A program made the translations under genes and the position numbers. From contig NZ_JAVDDV010000008.1 in the NCBI RefSeq assembly GCF_030848565.1, positions 1-64,000 of the forward strand: 64,000 nucleotides of DNA, read 5' to 3'. The notes beneath the pieces were generated by a model, which worked only from the letters and a program-made list of their open reading frames with translations, was not told the origin of the DNA and ran no database searches. Shown here one piece after another: positions 9,305-18,810 of the stretch. The stretch comes from Natronolimnohabitans sp. A-GB9 (GTDB lineage Archaea > Halobacteriota > Halobacteria > Halobacteriales > Natrialbaceae). Each line of letters begins with the position of its first letter. Position 1 is the first letter of the stretch.

Positions 9305-10966
9305 ATGAGCCAGCGAATGCAGCAGGGACAGCCGATGATCGTAATGAGCGAGGACTCCCAGCGCGTCAAGGACAAGGACGCGCAGGACTACAACATCTCC
9401 GCGGCCCGTGCCGTCGCCGAGGCCGTTCGGTCGACACTCGGCCCGAAGGGGATGGACAAGATGCTCGTCGACTCGATGGGATCGGTCACCATCACCAACG
9501 ACGGCGTCACCATCCTTCAGGAGATGGACATCGACAACCCGACGGCCGAGATGATCATCGAGGTCGCCGAGACGCAGGAAGACGAGGCTGGCGACGGCAC
9601 CACGACGGCCGTCGCGATCGCCGGCGAACTCCTCAAGAACGCCGAGGACCTCTTAGAGCAGGACATCCACCCGACGGCGATCATCAAAGGCTTCCACATG
9701 GCCAGCGAGCAGGCCCGTGAGGAGATCGACGACATCGCCCAGGACGTCGACACCGAAGACGAGGAGCTCCTGCGCTCGGTCGCCGAGACATCGATGACCG
9801 GCAAGGGAACCGAGGTCAACAAGGAGTATCTCGCCGAACTGATCGTCGAGGCCGTCAGCCAGGTCACCGTCGAGAACGACGAGGGCGAGAACGTCGTCGA
9901 CCTCGAGTTCCTCAACATCGAGACCCAGACCGGTCGCAGCGCCGGCGAGTCCGACCTCCTCGAGGGCGGCATCGTCGACAAGGACCCGGTCCACGACAAC
10001 ATGCCGAACGCGGCGGAGGACGCCGACATCCTGCTGCTGAACGAGGCCATCGAAGTCGAGGAGACCGACATCGACACCGAGGTCTCGGTCACCGATCCGG
10101 ACCAGCTCCAGCAGTTCCTCGACCGCGAGGAGAAACAGCTCCGCGAGAAGGTCGACCAGATCGCCGACCTCGACGCCGACGTCGTCTTCTGTCAGAAGGG
10201 CATCGACGACCTGGCTCAGCACTACCTCGCCAAGGAAGGCATCCTCGCCGTCCGCCGCGCCAAGAAGTCCGACCTCGAGTTCCTCTCGGAGGTCGTCGGT
10301 GCGGCCGTCGTCTCCGACCTCGACAGCGCCGAGGCAGACGACCTCGGTCACGGTGACGTCACCCGTGACGAGGAAGACGAGCTGTTCTACGTCGAGGGTG
10401 AGGACGCCCACGGCGTCACCCTCCTGCTGCGTGGCTCGACCGACCACGTCGTCGACGAACTCGAGCGCGGCGTCAACGACGCCCTCGACGTCGTCGCCCA
10501 GACCGTCTCCGACGGCCGCGTCCTCGCTGGCGGCGGTGCCATCGAAGTCGAACTCGCCTCGCGGCTGCGTGACTACGCCGACTCCGTCTCCGGTCGCGAG
10601 CAGCTGGCCGTCGAGGCCTTCGCCGACTCGCTCGAGCTCGTCCCGCGTGTCCTCGCCGAGAACGCTGGACTCGACTCCATCGACACGCTCGTCGACCTGC
10701 GTGCGGCTCACGACGACGGCGACGTCGAGGCTGGCCTGAACGTCTTCACCGGCGACGTCGAAGACACCTACGAGGCCGGCGTCGTCGAACCGGCCCACGC
10801 CAAAGAGCAGGCCGTTACCTCCGCTGCCGAGGCCGCGAACCTCGTCCTCAAGATCGACGACATCATCTCCGCCGGCGACCTCTCCACCGACAAAGGTGAA
10901 GAGGAAGAAGGCGGTGCCCCCGGCGGCATGGGCGGCATGGGCGGCGGCATGGGCGGCATGATGTAA
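9305..10966 (+). CDS. ths: Thermosome subunit (group II chaperonin)
   Basis: About 553 aa, an archaeal CCT/thermosome subunit forming double-ring ATP-driven folding chambers. Landmarks are [10 protein letters not shown] (equatorial, ATP site), GDGTTTAV (nucleotide phosphate loop), an apical domain in the middle third, and [10 protein letters not shown] late in the protein. The C-terminus is a Gly-Met repeat ([14 protein letters not shown]) that projects into the chamber. The frame is open to 9239, but the promoter at 9261-9276 puts the start at MSQRMQQ (9305), possibly MNQLT at 9290. Confidence 0.97.
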   Translation: MSQRMQQGQPMIVMSEDSQRVKDKDAQDYNISAARAVAEAVRSTLGPKGMDKMLVDSMGSVTITNDGVTILQEMDIDNPTAEMIIEVAETQEDEAGDGTTTAVAIAGELLKNAEDLLEQDIHPTAIIKGFHMASEQAREEIDDIAQDVDTEDEELLRSVAETSMTGKGTEVNKEYLAELIVEAVSQVTVENDEGENVVDLEFLNIETQTGRSAGESDLLEGGIVDKDPVHDNMPNAAEDADILLLNEAIEVEETDIDTEVSVTDPDQLQQFLDREEKQLREKVDQIADLDADVVFCQKGIDDLAQHYLAKEGILAVRRAKKSDLEFLSEVVGAAVVSDLDSAEADDLGHGDVTRDEEDELFYVEGEDAHGVTLLLRGSTDHVVDELERGVNDALDVVAQTVSDGRVLAGGGAIEVELASRLRDYADSVSGREQLAVEAFADSLELVPRVLAENAGLDSIDTLVDLRAAHDDGDVEAGLNVFTGDVEDTYEAGVVEPAHAKEQAVTSAAEAANLVLKIDDIISAGDLSTDKGEEEEGGAPGGMGGMGGGMGGMM

Positions 10967-11139
10967 GCGCCGCTCGCAACGACCGAAGCGACCCATACGG
11001 TCGGCCGTACCGTTCTCCCGACCCATTCCTACGGGCGTTCGTCCCGGATGACCACCAGCAGTCCGTCGGAGGACCGTTGAACACGAGTAGCGCTGGACCG
11101 TAGGTCCCACGCACTCTCCGACCGGACGTTATACGTCCG

Positions 11140-11220
11140 TGATACTGCCGGACAGCACTATTCACCGATCGGTCGCGAATTCGCGATCGACGGGTTACTG
11201 ACTGCTGTCCGGCAGTATGA
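11140..11220. repeat. Family B palindromic repeat, copy B1
   Basis: An 81-bp imperfect palindrome with ends TGATACTGCCGGACAGCA and TGCTGTCCGGCAGTATGA. The interior has CACCGATCGGTCG and CGATCGACGGGTTACTGAC. It lies in the 408-base stretch between the thermosome and a small membrane protein; the rest of that stretch shows no gene. Confidence 0.85.
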
Positions 11221-11374
11221 GCAGACGGGAACCGAAGATCCGCATCTGCGAACCGATTTTTGCTCGAGAGAGCGACGATCGTTCGAGAACCGTTCTGTGG
11301 CCCGATTCGATCGCCGGTGACGGCCAGTTTTTGGCAAGCCGGTGATCTTTTGTAATGGCTATCCTACGCCGGCT

Positions 11375-11518
11375 ATGGCGTTTCAAACCACGTTCGGCTG
11401 GTCGCTGATCTCCTCCGGCATCGTCACGCTCGTCTTGAAGGTGTTGCCCGGCGACTCGCTGTGGTGGGGGGTATTGTTGCTGGGACTCGGCCTGACGGTG
11501 TTGTATCTCCGGCACTGA
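11375..11518 (+). CDS. Small membrane protein, 47 aa
   Basis: Starts MAFQTTFGWS and ends TVLYLRH. Two hydrophobic segments (about residues 10-23 and 29-45) flank a short PGDS turn, making a helical hairpin. The ATG follows CGGCT without an obvious Shine-Dalgarno site, as usual in haloarchaea. The stop TGA is followed directly by TACGGTC, resembling a family A repeat end. Function unknown. Length and hydrophobic pattern are the only evidence. Confidence 0.6.
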   Translation: MAFQTTFGWSLISSGIVTLVLKVLPGDSLWWGVLLLGLGLTVLYLRH

Positions 11519-11629
11519 TACGGTCGACGTCGGGAATCGACGAGAAATCGTCTCGAGAACTGATGTATCGGCTACGCTGTGTCAGTGTGCACGTATCTTC
11601 GTGTCGCCGACGACGACTGATATCGACTC

Positions 11630-11707
11630 GTACGGACTGCTGTACCGATGTACCGCTGATCGCCAGACAGGGCGACCGGTGGGAAATGGCTACAGGAGAC
11701 CGTATCA
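11630..11707. repeat. Family A palindromic repeat, copy A2
   Basis: Left end TACGGACTGCTGTACCGATG; right end ACAGGAGACCGTATCA. The inner palindrome is degraded (ACCGCTGATCGCC against GGCGACCGGT). The right end contributes the TGA stop codon of lrp (11705-11707, minus strand). Confidence 0.75.
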
Positions 11708-12166
11708 GGTATCCTCGACCTCGAGTTCGAACTGTTCGTTCTCACTGACGGCGTTGAGGACGACGCTCGTGTTCGAGGCCTTGATGTCGGGGTCGGTTAG
11801 CAACTCCTTGATCTGATCGTTCATCCCGTCGGTGTCTTTGAACTTCCCGATGGCGATGACGTCGTAGTCGCCGGTGACCTCGTAGACGGAGATCATCTGG
11901 CGGTGGTCTTTCAGCGTGTCGGTGATGTCGGGCAAGGCGTTTCCTTCGACCTGCAGCTGGATGACGGCAGTGACGTCGTAGCCGACTGCATCGTAATCGA
12001 CCCGTGGCGTGTAGCCCTCGATGACGCCCTGTTCCTCGAGATCGGAGAGGTGATTCGAGACGGTCGTCACGGAGACGTCGAGTTCCTCGGCGAGGCTTCG
12101 AAGGCTCGCTCGCCCGTCGCCGAGAAGTGCATTTACTAGTTTTGCATCGAGATTTTCGTACGTCAT
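11705..12166 (-). CDS. lrp: Lrp/AsnC family transcriptional regulator
   Basis: About 153 aa with an N-terminal helix-turn-helix ([26 protein letters not shown]) and a C-terminal RAM/ACT ligand-binding domain (about 65-145: VIQLQVEGN..., [15 protein letters not shown]). It is divergent from glnA across 126 bases, an arrangement known in haloarchaea where Lrp controls glutamine synthetase. MTYENL (ATG) is chosen over an upstream TTG; a TTTCTAAAG box predicts an almost leaderless mRNA. The stop overlaps repeat A2. Confidence 0.93.
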   Translation of the reverse strand: MTYENLDAKLVNALLGDGRASLRSLAEELDVSVTTVSNHLSDLEEQGVIEGYTPRVDYDAVGYDVTAVIQLQVEGNALPDITDTLKDHRQMISVYEVTGDYDVIAIGKFKDTDGMNDQIKELLTDPDIKASNTSVVLNAVSENEQFELEVEDT

Positions 12167-12292
12167 CACACGCAACCTCTCACTGATGCCTTTAGAAATT
12201 TACGAATATACAGTTCCAAGAGGAGGAGAGAAGATTTGCTTAGAGCAGTAGGGTTTTAGTAGCAGAGTTACTTGGGTACCACGACGAGAAAG

Positions 12293-13648
12293 ATGACAAG
12301 CGGAAACATCACCGAGGCCGAGCAGGCGGTGTTAGACGAGATCGAAGCAAAGGACGTCGACTTCCTCCGCCTACAATTTACTGATATTCTTGGAACTGTA
12401 AAGAACGTTTCCGTCCCCGCCCGCCAGGCCGAGAAAGCGTTTACTGAAGGGATCTACTTCGACGGCTCCTCGATCGAGGGCTTCGTCCGGATCCAGGAAT
12501 CGGACATGCGTCTGGTTCCCGACCCGGAGACGTTTGCGATTCTCCCGTGGCGCCGGAAAGAAGACAGCGCCGCGGCCCGAATGATCTGTGACGTCTACGA
12601 CACGACCACGGGCGAACCCTTCGAGGGCGACCCACGCTACGTGCTCAAGCAGGCGATCGAGCGCGCAAACGACATGGGGTACACGGTCAACGCCGCACCC
12701 GAACCGGAGTTCTTCCTTTTCGAAGAGGACGAGGAGGGTCGCGCTACGACCGAGACGAACGACGCCGGCGGCTACTTCGACCTCGCGCCGAAGGACCTCG
12801 CCTCGGACGTCCGTCGTGACATCATCTACGGACTCGAGGACATGGGCTTCGAGGTCGAGGCCAGCCACCACGAAGTCGCCGAAGGGCAACACGAGATCAA
12901 CTTCGAGTACGACGACGCGCTGACGACGGCCGACAACGTCGCCACCTTCCGGACGGTCGTCCGCGCTATCGCTGCCCAACACGACTACCACGCGACGTTC
13001 ATGCCAAAGCCGATTCCGAAGGTCAACGGCTCGGGGATGCACACCCACATCTCGCTGTTCACCGAGGACGGCGAGAACGCCTTCCACGACGAGAGCGACG
13101 AGTTCGACCTCAGTGACGAAGCTCGTGCCTTCACCGCCGGTGTGCTCGAGCACGCGCCGGCGATCACGGCCGTCGCGAACCCGACGGTCAACAGCTACAA
13201 GCGTCTGGTGCCCGGCTACGAAGCGCCCGTCTACGTCGCCTGGTCCGACCGCAACCGCTCGTCGCTGATCCGCAAGCCCGCGGCCCGCGTCCCCGCTGCT
13301 TCGCGTATCGAACTCCGTTCGCCGGATCCCTCGTGTAACCCCTATCTCGCCATCGCCGTCATGATCCATGCCGGTCTCGACGGTATCGAACGGGACCTCG
13401 AGTGTCCCGACCCGGTCCGCGAGAACATCTACGAGTTCGACGAACAGAAACGCGAGGAGTACGGTATCGACACGCTGCCGTCGAACCTCGGCGATGCCAT
13501 CGAGGCCCTCGAAGACGACGAGGTCGTCTACGACGCGCTCGGCGAACACGTCGCCCCCAAGTTCATCGAAGCAAAGAGCCAGGAGTTCGAGGAGTACCTC
13601 ATCGACGTCTCCCAGTGGGAACTCGACCGCTATCTCGAGACGTTCTGA
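12293..13648 (+). CDS. glnA: Glutamine synthetase, type I
   Basis: 451 aa; ATP-dependent amidation of glutamate, the main ammonium assimilation step. The beta-grasp N-domain has FDGSSIEGF. Catalytic motifs are [27 protein letters not shown] (ammonium and glutamate site) and [15 protein letters not shown] is taken as the start rather than an upstream TTG; a GGGTTTTAGTA box about 25 bases before fits a short leader. It is divergent from lrp. The gene is followed by nested family B repeats that could act as a terminator. Confidence 0.97.
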   Translation: MTSGNITEAEQAVLDEIEAKDVDFLRLQFTDILGTVKNVSVPARQAEKAFTEGIYFDGSSIEGFVRIQESDMRLVPDPETFAILPWRRKEDSAAARMICDVYDTTTGEPFEGDPRYVLKQAIERANDMGYTVNAAPEPEFFLFEEDEEGRATTETNDAGGYFDLAPKDLASDVRRDIIYGLEDMGFEVEASHHEVAEGQHEINFEYDDALTTADNVATFRTVVRAIAAQHDYHATFMPKPIPKVNGSGMHTHISLFTEDGENAFHDESDEFDLSDEARAFTAGVLEHAPAITAVANPTVNSYKRLVPGYEAPVYVAWSDRNRSSLIRKPAARVPAASRIELRSPDPSCNPYLAIAVMIHAGLDGIERDLECPDPVRENIYEFDEQKREEYGIDTLPSNLGDAIEALEDDEVVYDALGEHVAPKFIEAKSQEFEEYLIDVSQWELDRYLETF

Positions 13649-13692
13649 CGACGATTGGCCGTTTCGGCTCGATTCGAACACTGCCCGTTTTC

Positions 13693-13915
13693 TCATACTG
13701 CCGGACAACACGCTGCAGATACCGATCGCATTCGAGACGCCCTCGCGGGGCGACAGGCGTCGAGACGCGATCGAGTGGTGTACTGATACTGCCGGACAGC
13801 ACGATTCACCGATCGGTCGTGTGACTGCGGCCGTCCCAACGGGTGACGGCCGCGAGTTCGCGACCGACGTGTTACTGACTGCTGTCCGGCAGTATGACTG
13901 GTGTCCGGTAGTATC
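13693..13915. repeat. Outer family B repeat interrupted by another copy
   Basis: Outer ends TCATACTGCCGGACAACAC (from 13693) and GGTGTCCGGTAGTATCA (to 13915) are complementary family B termini. Between them sits the complete inner B2 element at 13784-13897. This looks like one element inserted into, or grown around, another. Confidence 0.7.
13784..13897. repeat. Family B palindromic repeat, copy B2
   Basis: A 114-bp palindrome with ends TGATACTGCCGGACAGCACG and GACTGCTGTCCGGCAGTATGA. The interior contains GCGGCCGTCCC/GGGTGACGGCCGC and CGATCGGTCG/CGACCGACG. It closely matches B3 at 43465-43577, including the CACGATTCACCG and GGTGACGGCCGCGA segments. Confidence 0.88.
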
Positions 13916-13994
13916 AGTGATCCGTTATCCCACCAGTATCGACGTCTGACGTCCGCGACTCGAGTTCGTGTCGTAGTCAGTGGCGTCCCAGGCC

Positions 13995-14079
13995 TGATAC
14001 GGCCTGCTGTAACTATGTACCGCCGATCGCCGACCCCGTCCTGGCGATCGGCGGTAATTGACTACAGGAGGCCGTATGA
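13995..14079. repeat. Family A palindromic repeat, copy A3, within a possible degraded family C element
   Basis: TGATACGGCCTGCTGTAAC on the left, ACAGGAGGCCGTATGA on the right, with perfect inner arms TACCGCCGATCGCC / GGCGATCGGCGGTA. Just outside, CAGTGGCGTCCCAGG (13978-13992) and ACGGTACTAG (14090-14099) look like the two ends of a family C element, suggesting A3 inserted into a C copy. Confidence 0.78.
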
Positions 14080-14095
14080 GCCGTTGGCAACGGTA

Positions 14096-15004
14096 CTAGC
14101 TCGAGGTCTCCACTTGGGCGGACACGGTGTCGGTTCGCGTAGCGAACGTCGGCAGACCGACGACGATCACGCCGCCGACGAATCCGACGCCGAACCAGAC
14201 GAGCGTGCTGTCGACGACGAGCAAAGTAAGCGCGACCAGTCCGAGCACGCCGAGTCCCAAGGCGGCGTGAGCGAAGACTCGAGTGGCGACCGGCCACGGC
14301 TCTCGGGACGGCGTCGCGTACTGCCAGACGAGCAAGGCACCGACGCAGCCGCCGAACAGCGCCATAGCGTCGGGTTTGCCGCTAGTCGAAAAAGCGACGA
14401 GAGAGAGGATTGCCCCCATCGTGAACATCGCGGTCGTCGCGACGTGGGCGCCACGACGGCGGGCACGGTCCCGGATCGCCAGCGCGAGCGCGACGTAACA
14501 GACCCCGACGAGGGCGCCGACGACCACGTCGATCGGGTAGTGGACACCCGCACCGATCCGGGCGAACGAAACGAGGACGACCATCGTCCCGGCGGCGGCA
14601 AACCGCGTTCGCCGGGTCCCGACGTCGGACTCGAGCGCCAGCATCGCCCAGACGACCACCGCCGCGATTGCGTGGCCGCTTGGGAAACTTGTCGTGTGGA
14701 CCTCGACGGCCGGTGCGTACAGCAGGGCAGCGGCCGTCGGGAGGGCGTCGGGTGCGATCGCGGGACCGACGTCTGGACGTGGCGTCATGAACAGCCCTTT
14801 GAGAGCAACCATGACAGCGTAACAGCCCAGGACGATCCCCAGCCACGACGCGAAGCGGTGGCGATCACGGAACCAGTAGGCCAGGACGACGACGGGTGCG
14901 ACGAACCAGACGCTCCCGAGATAGGAGAGGAAGGCAAAGAGAAAGGCCATCCATTCGGGGAACGTATCGCGGACGAGTTCGACCTGGGTCGACTCGAACC
15001 ACAT
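14096..15004 (-). CDS. Membrane-bound PAP2 family phosphatase
   Basis: 302 aa with about eight membrane helices. The three-part phosphatase signature is complete: K69...R76-P77 (KGLFMTPRPD), P108-SGH111 (FPSGHA), and R...H...D in SFARIGAGVHYPIDVVVG (about 145-162). PAP2 enzymes dephosphorylate lipid or isoprenoid phosphates at the membrane; the exact substrate (for example polyprenyl diphosphate) is not readable. The TAG stop lies in a CTAG that resembles a family C repeat terminus. Confidence 0.9.
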   Translation of the reverse strand: MWFESTQVELVRDTFPEWMAFLFAFLSYLGSVWFVAPVVVLAYWFRDRHRFASWLGIVLGCYAVMVALKGLFMTPRPDVGPAIAPDALPTAAALLYAPAVEVHTTSFPSGHAIAAVVVWAMLALESDVGTRRTRFAAAGTMVVLVSFARIGAGVHYPIDVVVGALVGVCYVALALAIRDRARRRGAHVATTAMFTMGAILSLVAFSTSGKPDAMALFGGCVGALLVWQYATPSREPWPVATRVFAHAALGLGVLGLVALTLLVVDSTLVWFGVGFVGGVIVVGLPTFATRTDTVSAQVETSS

Positions 15005-15076
15005 TCGTTCCGTCGTATCGGAGACGCGCTGTTATATCTGCTGGTGTAAACTATTTCTGATAGGAACCTTCAGAAC

Positions 15077-15739
15077 TCACTCTGCAGCAGCGTCATCCGG
15101 ACCGAAATCGTGATCGTGGGCCTCGAGTCGGAGCGAGCCGGCGTCGGACTCGAGCGTGTAGTATCGCTCCCAGGCGGGCGCGAGGCTCACCACGTGGGTG
15201 TCGGCGATATCGGCCTCCCGATGGCGGTGATGGTGGCCGACGAGACAGAGCGACGGGGAAAGCGTCTCGAGCAGGTCGGTCACGTGCTCGCAGCCGGGAT
15301 CGTAACCGTAGGAGAGCAACCCAGTCGGCGCTTCGTGGGTGAGGAACACGTCGACGTCCTCGAGGGCGGCCGCCCGTTCGACGTCGTCGCGAGTGAAGTG
15401 GCGTCGCCGTTTGCCTTCGAGATCCTCGCGCGAGCAGTCGTATTTGGTCGGGGCGAAGTTCCCGGAGAGGCCGGCCACGCGGAGGCCGTCGACGGTCGCG
15501 GCGGTACTCGCGAGCAAGTGGGCGTCATCGACCGACGGCGGGGCCTCGCCTGCCCGCAGCGCCTCGATGACGTCGAGGTCCTCGTTGTTACCCGCGACGA
15601 ACCACGTCGGTGCCGGCAGCTCGTAGTGCTGGAGGTCACCGACCTGGAGGACGAGGTCCGGCTCGAGGCGTCGATACAGTTCGAGCAGCGTCTCGCGGTT
15701 GGCCCCGTCGGCCGCGTGTGCGTCGCCGAGGACGAGCAT
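15077..15739 (-). CDS. Metallophosphoesterase (calcineurin-like)
   Basis: 220 aa, about the size of YfcE/MJ0936-type phosphodiesterases. Metal-site motifs are GDAH (residues 5-8, replacing the common D-x-H), VGDLQH, GNNE, THEAPTG and GHHH. Such enzymes hydrolyse phosphodiesters in the cytosol; the natural substrate is unknown. It begins at MLVLGDAH and is divergent from the gamma-carbonic-anhydrase-like gene across about 130 bases that include a GAACGCTTATA box (15836-15846). Confidence 0.88.
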   Translation of the reverse strand: MLVLGDAHAADGANRETLLELYRRLEPDLVLQVGDLQHYELPAPTWFVAGNNEDLDVIEALRAGEAPPSVDDAHLLASTAATVDGLRVAGLSGNFAPTKYDCSREDLEGKRRRHFTRDDVERAAALEDVDVFLTHEAPTGLLSYGYDPGCEHVTDLLETLSPSLCLVGHHHRHREADIADTHVVSLAPAWERYYTLESDAGSLRLEAHDHDFGPDDAAAE

Positions 15740-15871
15740 GGGATGTAAACACCCTCGAGGGGCAAAGCGTCGTCGCCGATCGCCGGCTGCGGTCCCTGAG
15801 CCGTCTGCTCCGATGAGATTCGTGTCAGCGAGAACGAACGCTTATATCCGGCGACGTGGCCCCTATCAGGT

Positions 15872-16390
15872 ATGGTCGACAGTCGAACGTATGCGTTCGA
15901 AGGGACGACACCGACGATCGACGACGACGCCGCGGTGAGTCGGGACGCGACGCTCGTCGGGGACGTCCACGTCGAAGCCGACGCGAGCGTCTGGCCGGGA
16001 GTCGTCTGTCGCGGTGATATCGGGCCGGTACGGATCGGGCGCCAGTCACACGTCGGCGACAACGCGACGATCCACGCCTCCGAACTTGCGGATCGAGTCA
16101 TGATCGGCCACGGCGCCGTCCTCAACGAGGCGACCGTCGAGGAGGAGACGTTGATTGGTTTCAACGCGACGCTGAACACGGATGCGATAGTCGGCACGGG
16201 GAGCGTCGTCGCCGCCGGAACGGTGATCCCCGACGAGTACGAGATTCCACCGGAGTCGTTCGTCCGCGGCGTCCCGGCCGAAGTCACGCCGCTCGAGGAG
16301 ACGACGATCGACGCTGCGGAGATCTTCGAGGAGTTCTCCTCGGGTGAGTACACGAACCTCGCCGGCCGTCACGAGGACCTGTTCGAATAA
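15872..16390 (+). CDS. Gamma carbonic anhydrase-like left-handed beta-helix protein
   Basis: 172 aa of hexapeptide repeats (about residues 15-125) with a helical tail. Family positions include R48-G-D50 and the loop SHVGDNATIH. Of the three zinc His of the gamma class, H68 (TIH) and H80 (IGH) are present, but the third position is Asn85 (GHGAVLNE instead of the usual HG). It may be catalytically weak or bind another ligand. It forms trimers in relatives. Single gene behind its own short-leader promoter. Confidence 0.88.
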   Translation: MVDSRTYAFEGTTPTIDDDAAVSRDATLVGDVHVEADASVWPGVVCRGDIGPVRIGRQSHVGDNATIHASELADRVMIGHGAVLNEATVEEETLIGFNATLNTDAIVGTGSVVAAGTVIPDEYEIPPESFVRGVPAEVTPLEETTIDAAEIFEEFSSGEYTNLAGRHEDLFE

Positions 16391-16400
16391 GCTGGGTGGG

Positions 16401-16471
16401 CTAGTGGCGGTCCACGCCTGAACTGCTGGATGAACGCAGCCGACAGCAGTCGACGCTGGGGACGGTACCAT
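16401..16471. repeat. Family C palindromic repeat, copy C1
   Basis: Starts CTAGTGGCGGTCCACGCCTG and ends GCTGGGGACGGTACCAT; the final CTAG is mutated to CCATAG. The internal pair is CTGCTGGATGAACGCAG against CGACAGCAGTCGACG. It separates the convergent gamma-CA-like and amidohydrolase genes. Confidence 0.78.
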
Positions 16472-16481
16472 AGCGAGTCGA

Positions 16482-17504
16482 TCACTCGAGTACCCCCTCG
16501 AGGTTTCGGTATCGGATATTCGCCCACGCGTCTTCGGAGAGGTCGAACCGCTCGAACAACTCGAACTGCGGGACCTCCTGGCCGGGTGCGAGGTAGTCGG
16601 TACCGAAGAGCAGCTGTTCGTGGTGGTCCTCGAGAAAGCCCTGTGCGTACGCCGGGTCTCGCGTGAGTGCGTTCCACCCCGAACCCGCCGAGAGATCGCC
16701 GTAGACGTTGTCGTACGTCGACAACAGTTCGGGGACCCGTCCACCCGGTTCGACCGGGCCGGTCGGATACGCGCCACGGTCGTCGGGGCCGACGTCTGCG
16801 GAGATGTGGGCCCACCACGCGTGAGCGTGTGCGAGAAAGTCGACCTCGGGATACGAGGCCAGGACGTCCTCGAGTCGGGGGAGTCCAACGTCGTCGAGCA
16901 TCGCCTTGTCGTCCATGTGAAAGAGGATCGGCAGTCCGTCGTCGGCACAGCGCTCGTACAGCCAGTGGAGCCGCGAGTCGTCGACGGGGAGTCCGGGTTT
17001 CAGCTCGCCGAACCCCTGCATTCCCTGCTCGAGGTATCGTTCGAACAGCGCCGTGACGGCCCCGAAATCCGCCTCGTAGACGAGCGTCCGCGGGTCGACT
17101 GTACAGAACGGAATCAGTCGGTCCGGATACGGTTCGACCTGCTCGAGGACCCACCAGCTCGGCGCCTGGACGGGATAGGCCTCCGGTGAGTCGAGGGCGT
17201 GGACGACCGCCCGATCGATGCCGTTGTCGTCCATCCACACCACCAGTTCGGCGGCCTCGAGGGGCTCCCTGTCCATCGTCGCTTCGGGGATGAGATGTGT
17301 ATGGGCGTCCAGCAGCGGCTGCTCGTCGACCGCTACGTTCTGTGTGGCTCGAGCAGTCGCGTTCGACTCACTGGTCGTCCCGCCGACTCCGATCGCACCG
17401 GTGCTGGCGCCAACACCGGCGAGTCCCGCTAGTCCGACACCTGCCTCCCCGAGGATACGCCGGCGCGTCGGTTCGTCCGACGGACGGTCGTCCGCTCGTG
17501 TCAT
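16482..17504 (-). CDS. Amidohydrolase family protein with Tat-type leader
   Basis: About 340 aa. The N-terminus has TRRRILGEAGVGLAGLAGVGA, a short Tat-like or otherwise cleaved leader. The mature part is a metal-dependent TIM barrel: DAHTHL (metal HxH), GELKPG, ILFHMDD, FLAHAH, YGDLSAG and a late FGTDY with the catalytic Asp. This is the 2-pyrone-dicarboxylate lactonase/ACMSD-like branch, so hydrolase or decarboxylase chemistry is likely, substrate unknown. MTRADD is the chosen start. Export of such an enzyme is uncommon but recurrent in haloarchaea. Confidence 0.82.
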   Translation of the reverse strand: MTRADDRPSDEPTRRRILGEAGVGLAGLAGVGASTGAIGVGGTTSESNATARATQNVAVDEQPLLDAHTHLIPEATMDREPLEAAELVVWMDDNGIDRAVVHALDSPEAYPVQAPSWWVLEQVEPYPDRLIPFCTVDPRTLVYEADFGAVTALFERYLEQGMQGFGELKPGLPVDDSRLHWLYERCADDGLPILFHMDDKAMLDDVGLPRLEDVLASYPEVDFLAHAHAWWAHISADVGPDDRGAYPTGPVEPGGRVPELLSTYDNVYGDLSAGSGWNALTRDPAYAQGFLEDHHEQLLFGTDYLAPGQEVPQFELFERFDLSEDAWANIRYRNLEGVLE

Positions 17505-17611
17505 GTAACGACCTCCCACAGAGCTCGTGAAAACGGTGCGGGGGACCGGTAACGTACGCGACGGGGAAAGCGTCTTTTCCTCGATCGCTCACCAAGGAAC
17601 ACGCAACGACG

Positions 17612-18154
17612 ATGGCGACGAACGCGCTGGTCACCGGCCCTCCACGCAGCGGCAAGACGACCGCCCTCGAGCGCACCGTCTCGCGGCTCCGCGAAGACGG
17701 CTACGCCGTCGGCGGGCTCTCGAGTCCCGAACGTCGCGAGGACGGCGAGCGCGTCGGCTTCGAGATCGTCGATATCGCAAGCGGGGAGCGCGCGGTGATG
17801 GCCCACGTCGAGTACGACGGCCCGAGCGTCGGAAAGTACGGCGTCGACGTAGCAGCCGTCGATCGACTCGCTGGGACGGCGCTGCCGACCGCCATCGAAT
17901 CGGCCGACTGTATCGTCGTCGACGAGATCGCTCCGATGCAACTCGAGAGCGAGCGGTTCCGCGAAGAGACGAGGCGCGCACTCGAGTCGCCGACGCCGGT
18001 GCTTTCGGCGATCAAGTCGGACGGGTCGGACGAGTTCATCGGCGCGGTAAAAGAACGGACGGATACGGAACGGTTCGTCGTCGAACCGGAGACCCGCGAC
18101 GCACTCCCCGAAACGCTCGATGCGTGGCTTCGGTCGACGCTCCAACCCCGATAG
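17612..18154 (+). CDS. Nucleoside-triphosphatase THEP1 family
   Basis: 180 aa. The Walker A motif GPPRSGKTT is at residues 9-17 and Walker B is IVVDEIAPMQL. The family (NTPase THEP1, related to DUF265) hydrolyses NTPs broadly and its role in vivo is unresolved. Length and motif spacing are as expected. It is divergent from the amidohydrolase and convergent with the following minus-strand gene. Confidence 0.9.
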   Translation: MATNALVTGPPRSGKTTALERTVSRLREDGYAVGGLSSPERREDGERVGFEIVDIASGERAVMAHVEYDGPSVGKYGVDVAAVDRLAGTALPTAIESADCIVVDEIAPMQLESERFREETRRALESPTPVLSAIKSDGSDEFIGAVKERTDTERFVVEPETRDALPETLDAWLRSTLQPR

Positions 18155-18228
18155 CCCGTCGGCGGGGGCCACGATCAGCGGTATCGTCCGGTAGCCGTCC
18201 GTCGCCAGACGGCGGTTCGAAACGTCAG

Positions 18229-18651
18229 TCAGCCCACCCGTTTGATCTCGACGAGGTGAGGTCCGGCGTCGGTTTCGATCGTGACCGCGTCGACGACCGC
18301 TTCACGCGCCCGTTCCTGCCACGTCTCGACGGCCTCGGCGTGGCGCTTGCGGATCCGCTCGGTCTCCTCGGGCGTCGCCACCTCGAGTTCGTCCTCGAAG
18401 TCCGGATAGTCCGCGACGACGTCTCCCTCGAGGACGTCGCTTGGCGGAACGTGGACGGCGCCGGTTAGTTCGGTGTCGTCGCGGTGGTAAACGTGAATGC
18501 GTGCCCGCATCCGGCCGTGAAACGGCGGCGTTACCCGCAGGACGGCCTCACCCGGGTTCTCCTGGGTGTATGCGTACGCGTTCACGACGTCCTCCGGCGA
18601 GAGCGCGAGCGATCGGATCACTGTCGGGTCGTTCTCTTCCTCCCCAGCCAT
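18229..18651 (-). CDS. Haloarchaeal conserved protein of unknown function
   Basis: About 140 aa when started at MAGEEENDP (18651); upstream codons in the same frame look non-coding and basic. Acidic soluble protein with two parts: an N-terminal half with beta-strand character (VLRVTPPFHGRMRARIHVY) and a helical Glu/Arg-rich C-terminal half. I have seen similar haloarchaeal proteins annotated only as DUFs. Same strand as the cobalamin operon, 159 bases further on and behind an A-like repeat, so probably separate. Confidence 0.75.
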   Translation of the reverse strand: MAGEEENDPTVIRSLALSPEDVVNAYAYTQENPGEAVLRVTPPFHGRMRARIHVYHRDDTELTGAVHVPPSDVLEGDVVADYPDFEDELEVATPEETERIRKRHAEAVETWQERAREAVVDAVTIETDAGPHLVEIKRVG

Positions 18652-18709
18652 CGTCTGCGGTTCGGCTCGAGACGGGTAAAAGGTGTACATCGATCGACTT
18701 TCGGACGGA

Positions 18710-18792
18710 TACACGAACCGCTGTCCGATTACAGACGCGACCGCCGAATGGTCGCGGTCGCGCCGACACTGACGGACAGCAGACCGTGTACA
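18710..18792. repeat. Degenerate family A-like palindrome
   Basis: Left GATACACGAACCGCTGTCCG, right GGACAGCAGACCGTGTAC, with inner arms GCGACCGCCGAA / TGGTCGCGGTCGC. It lies downstream of cbiZ, at the end of the cobalamin operon, where it could terminate transcription. Confidence 0.6.
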
Positions 18793-18810
18793 GTAGTTCG
18801 TATCGGCCAG

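Noticed and set aside
9653-11110. 485-aa minus-strand ORF opposite the thermosome gene
   Set aside because: Val/Leu/Asp/Gly-rich shadow of a GC-rich coding strand; no family motif, and the thermosome frame is certain.
12371-13711. 446-aa minus-strand ORF opposite glnA
   Set aside because: Shadow with a repetitive Asp/Val/Arg composition; the glnA frame carries all catalytic motifs.
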